In this document: positions 23,275 through 34,537 of the stretch, one piece after another | Position numbering within the stretch: the first letter of the stretch is position 1 | Layout: each line of letters opens with the position of its first letter | Assembly: GCA_032622095.1 (NCBI GenBank) | Contig: CP136065.1 | Coordinates: 21,688,134-21,752,133 of the forward strand | Origin: Siphonodentalium dalli | Lineage: Eukaryota; Mollusca; Scaphopoda; Gadilida; Siphonodentaliidae | DNA length: 64,000 bases | Direction of reading: 5' to 3' | Program-made: the position numbers and the translations under genes | Notes under the pieces: model-generated | Told to the model about the DNA's origin: nothing | Seen by the model: only the letters and a program-made list of their open reading frames with translations | Database searches by the model: none

Positions 23275-24044
23275 TTATACCCCCTGCAACAAAGTTGTGG
23301 GGGTGGTATACTAGAATCAGCTTGTCCATCCGTCACCCATCCGTCATCCATCCGTGGACACAAACTTGTCCGGAGTTTTTCTCAGTCATTTTTTTTATCA
23401 TTTTTCATGAAACTTGTTGTAGACATCAACCACCATAGGAACCTCTGCACTTGCGATTATGACATGTCTGTCAGACATTTTTGGTGGAGTTACCCCCTTT
23501 TTCGACTTAGAAATTTTCCACGAAATGTATAGTCCGAGCTTTTATTCCCACATTTTTAGGTTAATTTCTTTTTAAAACTTACATTGATAGTTAGTACCAT
23601 GGGAACCTGTGCACCTGCGATTATGACATCTGTCGGACTTTTTTTGGTGGAGTTATCCCCCTTTATTTACTAAGAAAATGTTTAGCAAGATGCATTATTT
23701 TGTCCAAGATTTTATTCCTACATTTTAGGTCATTGTTTTTGAAACTTGACACATATATTTAGTACCATGGAAACGTGTGCACCTGCAATTATGAGGTCTG
23801 TCTGACTTTTTTTGGAGAGTTATTCCCCTTTTTCAACTTAGAACATTTGCAACATGCATAATTTTGTCCGAGCTATTATACCTACATTTTTCGGTCAATA
23901 GGTTTAGGATATTAGTGTTAGGTGTTGTGCACCTGCAATGGGAATCTGTTTTTTATTATTTTAACTAAATGTTTACTGACATGAAACATCTTAGTGTTTT
24001 TAAATTACAGGAGGTATCCTAAATCCCATTGGGACAATCACCTC
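23275..24044. repeat. GGGGTATAC element with three internal units (A)
   Basis: Opens 'taccccctgcaacaaagttg' and repeats 'gtgcacctgc.attatga' three times with a spacing of about 165-170 bp (near 23448, 23611 and 23780). Paralogue at 46397-46998. Confidence 0.75.
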
Positions 24045-25090
24045 TAGTTGAATTTATTGCCATGGGAATTCCGCAAATATGGATAACCCGATAAAATACC
24101 GCACCAACACACCACTTTCTTGTTATACACGTGTCCCATCTCAATTCTAAGAATTTTTAACATACAAATAACATTCCTGCCAGCCTTAAATATTTGTTTA
24201 CTGGGTTCTGTAACTTCATCCTCATAGCATACCATGGAATTATAGACAGATTTGTAAAATGTTGCACATTTATATTTTCTGGCACTCACAGTTCGTAAAT
24301 GTAAAAGATGTTGGGAATTTGTCCATGCATATAATAACAGTGTTGTTTATTGTATATATTTGCTAATTTACATACATTAAAGATGGCGTATCTCTTTCTG
24401 GTCACAATTGCAACTTAATTTTTATAAAAACCCGATTTCAAGAGATCAAATACCCTTTTCTGTGAATAAAACACTGAAGATTTGGTATATTATTTGTCTA
24501 ATAAAGTGGTTTATTCCTGTAACGTACAGTAAGGCCCTGAATAATCAAGTTTTTAACCATGTGCAGCAGAATTATGGGTAATATTTCAGGATTTAGTCAG
24601 AATTATGGCTTGTTGCCATTCAACGGAAGAACTTTTCGATGAATGGCAACAAGCCATAGTTCTCCCTCTGCTTATGCTCCGATTGTTTCCGTGAGATCGC
24701 CTAAAATTTCATGATTGATCTGTTCTAAAAATAGTATGTAAAACTGTCCCATAAGGTTGAATGTATAATACCTGAGAAATTGAAATAAAAAAATCATAAT
24801 TAATTGATAGAACCATTTACGGACAGGTGTCTTTGATTCATATGTGTTATTTTATACCCCAGAAAATACATGTATATAAAACTTGTTATGAAAAGATGCA
24901 CTGTCTTTAATTAAGATGAGAACAAGTTTTTTTGATTGTCAAAACCAGTATAAGCACAGGCTGTAAACAATTTAATGTATATGAGCAGACGATTGTCTCC
25001 TAGCAACAGCTATGCTCCGCCCCCTAAGACTGGCTGTGTAATGATCCATTCCTCAGCTAATTCTTCGTTTCTTCTTTGGCTCTATTTTAG
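24045..25090. other. Intron sequence upstream of linker exon A
   Basis: Contains a partial CAGTAATG MITE (24527-24665) and otherwise unremarkable AT-rich intron sequence shared with 46999-48053. No exon other than 25091-25114 is supported. Confidence 0.6.
24527..24665. mobile_element. CAGTAATG MITE, copy 7
   Basis: Starts CAGTAAGGCCC and shares 'gaattatgggtaatatttca' with the family; the right terminus has decayed. Its paralogue is copy 10 at 47572. Confidence 0.65.
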
Positions 25091-25114
25091 GTCCTACTTC
25101 ACCAGTGACACCAA
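25091..25114 (+). CDS. Linker microexon A (8 codons)
   Basis: Only 24 nt, between acceptor 'ctctattttag' and donor 'A|gtaagc'. Read in phase 1 it gives GPTSPVTP, a Thr/Pro/Ser-rich spacer. Phase 1 on both sides matches the SRCR exon at 16051 and the MAM exon at 31601, so it can be included or skipped without shifting frame. The paralogous exon at 48054-48107 is longer but has the same flanks, which supports it being real. Such spacers usually sit between extracellular domains and may be O-glycosylated. Use of the exon is inferred from splice sites and phase only. Confidence 0.62.
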
Positions 25115-25214
25115 GTAAGCAATTTATGTGAGACTTTTTATCATGGTTGCTCATGAAAGTGACCAAGAGAACTCAATATCAAGTTGTAAGAGATTTGTTT
25201 ATATCTGAGTGACC

Positions 25215-28200
25215 TAGACCTTTTATTGCAGTCGTTCGATTGTGGAAAATGCAGGGGCGCTGATGAATTATTCAGCATCGGAGGGGCCTGCGGCCCGGTT
25301 GCGACTTTTTGCGTCAGCATCCTGCGGCCCCTGTGTGCTATTCGCACACATGACAGACAGATCCTATCTCTTAGAGATAATATTTATTATGTTACTTCAA
25401 TATATCCACATGCATATAGGTTCATATTGGACCTAAATATTGACATTGGTTCATATTGGACTTATTTGATTCAAGAGTAAGCCCATAGTGGACTTATACC
25501 GATTATTCCATTGGATGGCATGAGCCACAGTGAAAACACATACATAAAAAGTTTACATTGGTGCTGAAATCCTCATACAACTAGGTTCAGTTTTGGACCT
25601 AAATATTTACATAGGCTCATGTTGGACTCATTTCATTCTAAAATAGGCCCATAGTGAGCTCATTTTTGTGTGTGTTTATTTAATTAAAATTTTTTTTAAA
25701 GCAATATGATCCTGAATTTTTTTTTATTATTTTATTTCAGTATACCGATAATATATGTATAAAATGTCCATCATACGCATATATTCTAATATTCAACCTC
25801 CAATCGTTACTTTAATAACGATTTTAAAAAATCCGAAGCCAGCTGAAGATTTTGTGTTGTAGACGAAGTCACGTGATCATTGGCCCGATCACATGATTAT
25901 CACAATCGTGTAAACAGAAGCATAGTCACATGATCGAGTATGTGGTAACTCATTGACAATGCATAGATACGCAATGATAGCATATCAAGTTTGTACGCGC
26001 AAATCAATCATTAATGCAATCGCGGCTTTTGAAGTTTGTCGCACTATGGGAGAACACTGTGAATCAAAACTTCACCGAAATACATCGCAGTTCTCATAAT
26101 TAAACGCAGTTATCTATATAAACACGTGCTTTTTTTTTTATCGGAAAAGGCCAAGTTATATTATACAATTATATATTCATATAAAGGTTGCATATATATG
26201 CGAAGAATTTCACAGTTATTAGACAATTATCATCTGGTAAACATTTCAATTTCCAGATGCCCTCAGTCATGTGGCAATAAAGAGCGTTTCATTTTAATTT
26301 ATCGTAACGCAGTAAATAAAAATTAATTTGGTTTATTGCGGTCGGATTTAATAAATTATAATCAAGCCATTCATTAGCATTATGATATGATAGGTTCATT
26401 TTCATATTTATGAATCATGTATATATTAGGGCAATAGGGTGTATATATATATTTTGGAATATTGCTCCCCCCTCCCCAAAAAAAATCTTGCCGACTGCCA
26501 CTGATGAAAATTTGCTGCGTCTGTGCATGGTTAATGGCCTATAAAATTAGCACTCTAGCGATGAGGTCTATTGAATATCCTGGTCATAAAACGTCCACGG
26601 CGACAATGTTATTTTAATTCAAATCACAACTCTAATATATACATTATTATATATAAACCTTATAGCTCGGCCCAAATTACACCATATACAAGCCTTATAG
26701 TTTCAATTGTTGACATGCTACCATAAAGTGTTTCTATCAACACGCATGCTCTGTCGATGCTGTGCTTTTAACATCACGACTCGCCACTGCGATTATTTAA
26801 TAGCGATGATGTCCAATGTTTTCGCCAGAGGGATTTTAATGAGTCCGTATTGTGGAAACATATAACTCGACGGGAAGACCATGGTTCGTCCCGTTGGGCG
26901 AAAATTTTGTTATTTGTCACTGAAAAGTAGCCATTTCCTTGCACATGATTAAATCACAAAGCAATCCAAAGCTAAGTATGTTACGCAAGTCAATCATTTC
27001 CGTGGGTACATTAATTGTGTTGATGGTATCCAGATTATTAATCATGTAATTACGCACCTAAGACTGCCGTCTGAGTGAAGACCAAATAAATGAACAAGCT
27101 ACGAGTTACAGTGTTTACAAATATATAACTTACAATAAGATTCCGACAGGTATAATTGTACTAAACACTAAACAGCGTCTATGCATTGACCAATAATATC
27201 TACCGGTAGCAAGGAGAATTGAATTAAGTATTTCCTAGAATTTCAATACCTTCCGTGAAAAAGAAACTGAAAGGATATATTCTGTCAATCGTAAAATTAT
27301 TTGTGCGCTGTGACATCATACTGCAGGGTTTATCAACAGGGGATATTTATAGCGACGTAATGTGAATGGTAGTGAAATCTTTCAAACGAAATCGGAACGC
27401 TTAGCTTGTTCAATAGTCTACATTAGCCAACTTATAAAATATAATTGAGTTTTGGCGGGAAATGTAAATACGTGCATCGTTGTAATATCGTAAAATCAAA
27501 ATGAATTGCAGAATATGAACTCCGCAGAGGGACCCATTAATTATATAGTACCATAGAACGGGACCTCGGAGCATCAGTAGTTTCATCCACGGAAATACCG
27601 TGCACAAAAATCTCCTGACTCAGCAATTTAACATTCTTTGATAAAATTATGTAATCGTACCATAGCAAGGGATCTCCGAGCGATAGTAGTTTCGTCCACG
27701 GAAATCCCATGCACAAATATATCTGTACTCAGCACTCCCAACAGTCTTTGATGTCACCATGTATATAATACTAGTTTTTGGGCACGACTTCGTCCGGGCT
27801 GTTTCCCCTCTGCTTTCATCCGGATCTAACATCGATATCCGTCGAAAGGTGCAATTTGACCTTGAATTGACTATTTTAAAGGTGCGATTTGACCCGTCAA
27901 AAATATTTCCCGGACAAAAGTATCTCTATGTATCAAATTTCGTCGAAATCTGTCCGGCAGTTTTCCCGGCCATTGCTAACAGACAGACAAACAGACAGAC
28001 AGAATTTCCAAAATATATATTTGATCGCTATTTCAATGCGCACAAACCATTACGTTGTAGTTTTGGCACTTTTATTTCAAAGGGTTATACCTGTACTGGT
28101 AACACACTACGCAATTGACCCGCTTTTTTTACCAGTATTCTGTTAACCCCCAAACTCCCGTTGCAACCGGATTTTTTACGGCATATTGCTATTGACTGTT

Positions 28201-29430
28201 GGCACATGTATGAATCAAACAGATCATCTGCGAGGGGAATGAGGCCGTCCTATAGACGCTGAGCCATATTAACGGAAACCATGGATGTCACATAGGTACT
28301 AGGTAGACACAATTAACTCCAATTCCATGTTTTTAATTAGTCTACTCATTTGACGTCATATGAGGATTTGCGATGGAGATAGCCGACAGCCGGTGGGGTA
28401 TTCTTTATTTATTTATCGGCTTATTTATTATGCAATTGTTATGCTACTTGGATCACTGTGATCATAATAGGGGTGGCTTACCGATAATGTTTTGTTGTAT
28501 TCATCAGGATAGCAATCCTTTAAATAATTTTTTTTTAAACTAACAATGTTATTACCTCCGTCAGTGTACCCCGAGTCATCACATAAAATTTGGCTGAAAT
28601 CGGACAGACAGATCCTACTTTTTTTAGAGTAAATTTGTTATGAAAAATAATACAAGTAAGGATTCATCTCATAACTGAAATCGATAAAATGGGCAAAAAC
28701 ACTGAATATTCCGAATGTACTTTCTACAGATAATATACCGATTACAACGTAATAACGACGTTTTTGAAGAATGCGTCGATCGATAAAATTGTACCAAATC
28801 TACTGATCAGAACATTACTCAAAAATGTTGCTAATAATTGCAGTGCCTTGGTAATATCGCTATAAGCAAAACATTATTTTGTTTATTTATTGATTTATAC
28901 ATTATGTATTTATGTTTAAGTTTAACCAGTGCAGCGTAAAATAAAATCCTTCGACTGATATATTATGTCATTGATATTCTACATCTACAGTATACCCTAT
29001 AGCATCAATGAACTGAGGACTATTAGAAAGTATACTGTTATGCCAAATTTACAGTTCGAATACATTACTCCGGTAATGAAGTACCTATATTAACTAATTA
29101 AGTCTTAGGTAATTGTCACCCATGCATTGTGGTAATCGAGCCTAGATCCAACATGGTAATTTGTGTTTCGTGTTGTGCAAATCGTGTTTACATCTTGGCG
29201 ACAAATGCACGCTCATTTTTATTTAGTTTGATTGACAGCTGTGTCATAGCTAATGGACGTGAAGCCAAATGACTCACTTTTTTGTCTGGATAAAGTGGAT
29301 CGATGCAATTGTGATTTGCAAAGAAAGATACATAGTAAAAATAGTATTATACTACCATAGCTATAAACAAAATTTAATACTGATTCAAATGAAAACAGTA
29401 GTCAATTGCAGTGAGACGTGAATTTTTTTT
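25215..29430. other. Intron, no exon recognised
   Basis: AT-rich DNA. Two direct repeats of about 110 bp are visible at 27547-27650 and 27655-27765 (shared words 'agtagtttc.tccacggaaat' and 'tctttgat'). A short 'cattggttcatattggactt' type repetition lies near 25420-25640, and (ACAG)n near 27980. Nothing codes for a recognisable protein. Confidence 0.55.
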
Positions 29431-29439
29431 TTTAACCAA

Positions 29440-30330
29440 ATAACTACAGATGGGACGAGTCATTTTGGGGTCATTCGGCCAAAAAACATGGCCACCAGCA
29501 GCCATCTTGGATTTTACTCTTTGTATGACTGAATCCTTTAGCACGGGCTACAGGTCGTACCTTTAGTCTGATCATCATGGCTATTGAAATTAGAATGTAG
29601 ATGGGAACGAGTCATTTTGGGGTCATTCGGACAAAAAACATGGCCGCCAGCGGCCATCTTGGATTTTACTCTTTGTATGACTAAATGCTTTAGCACGGGC
29701 TACAGGTCGTGTTGATCATCATAAATTTTGTCATGGATGTTAATAATGACATGTAGATGGGAACGAGTCATTTTGGGTTCAGTCGGCCAAAAAACATGGC
29801 CGCCAGCAACCATCTTGGATTTTACTCTTTGTATGACTAAATCCTTTAGCACGGACTACAGGTCGTATTGTTTGTCTGATCATCATGAAATTTGTCATGG
29901 ATGTTAATATTGACATGTAGATGGGAACGATTAATTTTGGGTTTATTCGGCCAAAAAACATGGCCGCCAGCAACCATCTTGGATTTTACTCTTTGTATGA
30001 CTAAATCCTTTAGCACGGGCTTAGTACAGGTCGTACCTTTAATATGATCATCATAAAATTTATCATGGATGTTAACAATGACATGTAGATGGGAACGAGT
30101 CATTTTGAGGTCATTCGGCCAAAAAACCTGGCCGCCAGCAGCCATCTTGGATTTTACTCTTTGTATGACTAAATCCTTTAGCACGGGCTACAGGTCGTGT
30201 TGATCATCATAAAATTTGTCATGGATGTTAATAATGACATGTAGATGGGAACGAGTCATTTTGGGGTCATTCGCCCAAAAAACATGGCCGCCAGCAGCCA
30301 TCTTGGATTTTACTATGTGTATGTCTAAAT
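29440..30330. repeat. GGCCGCC...CATCTTGG tandem array
   Basis: Six units with a period of roughly 152-168 bp; 'aacatggccgccagcagcc'-like landmarks lie near 29492, 29644, 29800, 29962, 30130 and 30290. Same family as 12180-13660. Minus-strand ORFs here are repeat shadows. Confidence 0.88.
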
Positions 30331-31130
30331 CCTTTACTGCTCATTTTTTACACTCATTTTTAATTGACACTTCATATTTTAGAGTTATTGATGACCATTT
30401 CTCGACACATTGAAGATGTGCAACATATATTTAGTGAATATATGCTTTGTAGCATATTGGTTTGATCAATTCCTCCTACTGTTTGTAGTATATGAATCTG
30501 AAACCCATAAATCCTTACAAACCTGCTACCTATGTTGGGGACATTATGGTCAGCGACCTTTTATTTTAATGCAGATAGCGCAACATTCTGTTACTGAAGC
30601 AAGAACATTTGAAGTGATGAAATGAAAAATAATAGTGCATCCGTGCCTCCTTAGATATTATATATCGATACGCCAGAACCTGTAATTGTATGGTCGCAGA
30701 TACAATTTGAAGGAAGTGCATTGTGCTGTTCCAATATAATGGTAGATCTGTTTCTATATTCGAATCCATGTTCAGACTGATGCAGTCCTCAACTTTCGGT
30801 GAAAGGGCTTCATTTCTAAGGATGTCCCCATAGCCGAGGTGATTGCATTGTGGATAAGATCATCACAGTATGGGCCAGACGAGATTAGGACTAATTTTCA
30901 AACTTGGTTGGAGTTGGACATCTCAATATGCTATTATGATCGGTTCATGGCATTTCAATAAGAAATGAGAATATGTTTACACTCAATGAAGCAAGCACAT
31001 TTGAATCATTATGAAACATACTGGGTCTGTGCCACCATAAATCTGATATATCATCAAGACAAAACGGGAAATGAAATAACTAAATCATCAAAGCAGTAGT
31101 GTCACATTTAGCACATACAAATTTTGCCAA
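30331..31130. other. Intron, no gene recognised
   Basis: No motif, exon or repeat supported beyond the trailing edge of the preceding array. Confidence 0.55.
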
Positions 31131-31551
31131 GTCTGCAAATAGTGTGCTTGTCATTTGCAGAATGGGGTCCCCAGAGGGTGAATTTATTGATGCTATCCTG
31201 CACAGCAGGCTAACATCACCAAATTCACCCAATGGGGACTTAGGTTTCATTTTCTTGGAATTATCTATAGTCTCAAATTAACATTGTTTTTCCCTTCCTG
31301 GAAGTTTCTGTATCCCCTAATTTGCAGAAGATAAAATACATAATTGAGGTGATTAAAGGGTGAACATCACCAACTTTAACTGGGGAAATTCAATCTGATC
31401 CTATGTCTCCCATAGCAGTTGAGACCTAAGCAGAATAAGGTTCCCAGAGGCTGAATTTAGTGATGCTAGCCCACCATGTGGTAACATAGCATCGCTAAAT
31501 TCTCCCTCTGGGGACCTCATTTTACAAATGACAGACACACTATTTGCAGGC
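31131..31551. mobile_element. Foldback TIR element, copy 3 (compact)
   Basis: Left end 'gtctgcaaatagtgtgcttg' and right end 'cagacacactatttgcaggc' are inverted copies. Subterminal 'ggggtccccagagggtgaat' is matched inverted by 'ttctccctctggggacctca'. At 421 bp it serves as the uninterrupted reference for the 3695 and 56399 copies. It ends 50 bp before the MAM exon. Confidence 0.82.
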
Positions 31552-31600
31552 TTGATTTTTGCGTTCTGATTTATCTACTAACTACTGTATTTTATTGCAG

Positions 31601-32019
31601 ATAATAATCCAACAGTCTGCGACTTTGAGGCGGCCACAATCTGTAACTATCATCAAGACAAAACAGACAAGTATGACTGGACATACCACAACGGCAGCAC
31701 CTTATCGCCGTCCACCGGTCCAGGATTCGATCACACTTACGTCACCCAGAGAGGCCACTATGTGTATGCTGAAGCAACAGCACATACACTGAACGACACG
31801 GCTAGAATCATTAGTCCGATGTACACAAATACCAACGGTGGGATGAAATGTGTCCAGTTCTATTATCATATGTATGGCATCCATATCGGAACACTCAATG
31901 TGTATTTCATGAATAACAGACAGACGACCTTCATTAACCCAATCTGGTCAAGATCGTATAATCAGGGCAACAAATGGATTCAAGGAACAGTCACTATCAA
32001 TCCTCCTGCCAGTTATGGG
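31601..32019 (+). CDS. MAM domain, exon 1
   Basis: A 419-nt exon after acceptor 'tgtattttattgcag' and before donor 'GGG|gtatgt'. It enters in phase 1 and leaves in phase 0. It encodes CDFEAATICNYHQDKTDKYD with the domain's first two Cys, then STGPGFDHTYVTQRGHYVY, ARIISPMYT, KCVQFYYHMYGIHIGTLNVY with the third Cys, and NQGNKWIQGTVTI. This is the MAM order (meprin, A5, receptor phosphatase mu), an extracellular adhesion or oligomerisation module. The fourth Cys is supplied by 44897-44987. The intron between the two halves is nearly 13 kb. The short leader NNPTV suits a preceding Thr/Pro-rich linker. Confidence 0.94.
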
Positions 32020-33948
32020 GTATGTTTATGTCATTTTGGGATGTACTTTTTCCAGATTTGAACTACTATCTATTATAAATATTTACATCTCGATTCCGGA
32101 TGCAACAATGGGTGATAAACTAACACAAATCATTTCGCCATCGAGACTCATTGCATTTATTTATTATACTAGGGGGTTGCCTGTCAAAAATGACGGGCAT
32201 ATTAATGTTCTTTGTTACTTTCTAGTGTCCGCGGTCATGAACAAATTCTCATTTCTATATTAGAAATGGAATGGTCATGCTTCTCTTTTTTGTTACTGGA
32301 TGCGCGAGGGAACACTTTATTTCACTAAAAACTGTTCTACTCACCCAGCCGACATATGCATGTACACTTTGAACGAAACAAAATCACATCACTTTAAATA
32401 TTACTATACACTAACTGAAATGTACTCAATTCGGGAGCCTTTATTCAGCAACGAAGGGAGGTTGCGGCACATTTTGATCTTAAACGGACCCCCTTTTGAG
32501 CCTGTATTCAGCATGCAGCCTAAGGATCTCTGCCCCCTGCACTGCGGCCCATTTGTAGGAACATATTATTTCAATAAAACTCTATTTTCTACCCCCTCTC
32601 TCTCCAACCCACATATATGACCTCTTGCGCGTTCACTGAGAAATAATTGCAACTAGCCATGCGGGCGCCGACCAATCGGAATGCTGGATTTAGTGATAAT
32701 CACACTTAGTATGTAAATATATGATCTTAAACAGCTCGCGATTCACGCACATTTTGATCTTTTAAACATTCTTATTAGCTTTGCACTCAACTTAAAGATT
32801 AAAAGAGCATTAATTAGCATCAACAGTATTGTTTACACTGTATTATTAGTCCCGGCTCGAGAATGGTTTTTCTAAATGAGGGCCGGGAATCTACTGACGG
32901 TACCCACTGGCGGGAGGTCAGAGTTGTGTCCATTCACCATCTTCCAGGTATATCGGTACTTCTTCAATTCCACACTCAATGCACAACTTTCATATCTTAG
33001 ACAGCATTCTTTACTTATGTTCATATCGAACTGGCAAATTAAAATATCATGTTATGGCACCCATTCCCAACGATGGTAGAACGTTCGAGTCTCGACTCTA
33101 CACCCCACTACATGCATTTCCACAACAAAATCAACTTTCGTTACTTATATTCACACTGAACCTGAACTGACAAATTAATTTAGCCCCTATTTCCAACAAT
33201 ACTTTGGTAGAGCGCATGGAAGTTTCATCTACAATAGCAAAGCAAGTGTGGGTTTGCATGCGACGCCACATGATGTCATTTCGACAAACATCATAAGTTG
33301 AGTGCAAATACTGCATTTGGGGACCATGTTAGATTCCAGATTTGCTTCGCCCAATCGGCGTAAAAGTTGGTGAGTCATCTTTTAAGACACAATATAGGCC
33401 ATGGTACAAATTTTAGCCACAATGCAAGCATGGTTGAAAAGTTATAAGCGGGCAAAAGCTTGACCGAGTTATACACTCACACACAGAGACGACGGGTTTT
33501 ATATATATATAGTTAAGAATGATGATGTGTGTTGTAAATTTGGATTAATATTCGTAAAAATAACTACTTTCATCAAGAGTATTCTCCATTTCTATTTGAT
33601 TACCCTTCCGGAGTGTTTGACATCACTTTAATCCTTTGGCAGGTAGAGCGACAATATGTTGCCGTACTGTTAGCGGGTGGAACGACATATAATTTATAGT
33701 AGTTTTGTGGTAATATTATGTTACTACATGTATATACTTAACTTCGAGAACTCAAATCCTAAAAGGCAACTTTTCATGGTTATAATGTGGATGGATATTA
33801 TTTTAATTATTTAAAATGATTCATGCTTTTAATAATGTTGTTTTTACGATTTATTTGTAATATAGGCGATTGTTACCATGTTACTCAGTATATTTCAAAA
33901 AATATAGTCATCCATGGATATGATGTCATTAACATCATATATGATGTA
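32020..33948. other. Intron; possible retroelement tail
   Basis: 'tactagggggttgcctgtc' near 32168 and 'gggttttatatatatatag' near 33494 look like the ends of a short retroelement, but no ORF or terminal repeat confirms it. No exon is supported. Confidence 0.35.
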
Positions 33949-34136
33949 CAGTAATGCTCTAATTAATCGACTCCTCAACCACGGAAGAATTATGGGTAAG
34001 TTTTCAGGATTACGCGGAAATATGGCTCGGGGAGAGCTTTCCAATGAATGGCAACAAGCCATATTTCTGACTAAATCCTGAAAAGTTACCCATAATTCTG
34101 CTGTGGTTAAGGAGTCAATTAATTAGAGCATTACTC
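33949..34136. mobile_element. CAGTAATG MITE, copy 8
   Basis: 188-bp foldback copy starting CAGTAATGC and ending GCATTACTC. Internal arms 'cttttcagg'/'cctgaaaag' and 'cataattctgctgtgg' are conserved. Lies just outside the large palindrome. Confidence 0.8.
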
Positions 34137-34537
34137 TATTCAACCGCCAAAGGATAACAGTGAAAAGAAACATTCTGCTGGGTTGTTTAAACCCCCATAG
34201 CAAATAAGTTTTCTTTAAAACTAATGCAGGTTATTTTCATAAATTTTGCATCAAAATTGGTGCGTATAATGCCAGTCTTTAATAGAAGTTCAAATAAATT
34301 AAATTACTTTGTTCTCAGGCACCAAATATCTGGAAGGCCTCTGGCATCAACAACTGTTATTTGCAATTTATCCCAAATTAAAAAAAATTCAAAACTCATT
34401 TTTCAATTTATTAATTAGAAATTTAATAGTTTAAAGAAGTAAATGTCTAAGATAAGAGGCTTTGGAGGATAGATTCTATACAATGTTTGGAAAGTTGTCA
34501 GTTGTTTTTTAATTGTAAAATTTCCTATACATCCATT

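Larger units (their letters stand above)
19618..24044. mobile_element. HINE/pearl-like element A (interrupted)
   Basis: Begins with a hairpin (AAGTCAAGTTT / AAACTCAACTT) related to the one opening the 56609 element, and ends near 'cccattgggacaatcacctct'. In between are GGCCATCTTGG units and a GGGGTATAC block. The non-LTR retrotransposon at 19958-22496 is nested in it. Its paralogue is at 45327-46998. Calling it Helentron-related is inference from structure. Confidence 0.45.
19648..25215. repeat. Dispersed duplication A, with linker exon
   Basis: Matches 45327-48211 in the same orientation from 'ctcaacttatg.cttggcaagg' through the linker exon to 'gagtgac.tag'. The only large difference is the retrotransposon inserted in this copy. 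The match continues past element boundaries and includes a MITE and an exon, so it is a segmental copy and not two independent insertions. Confidence 0.9.

Noticed and set aside
29440-30330. Regular spacing suggested a CRISPR-like array
   Set aside because: Units are long, degenerate throughout with no unique spacers, and the genome is eukaryotic.
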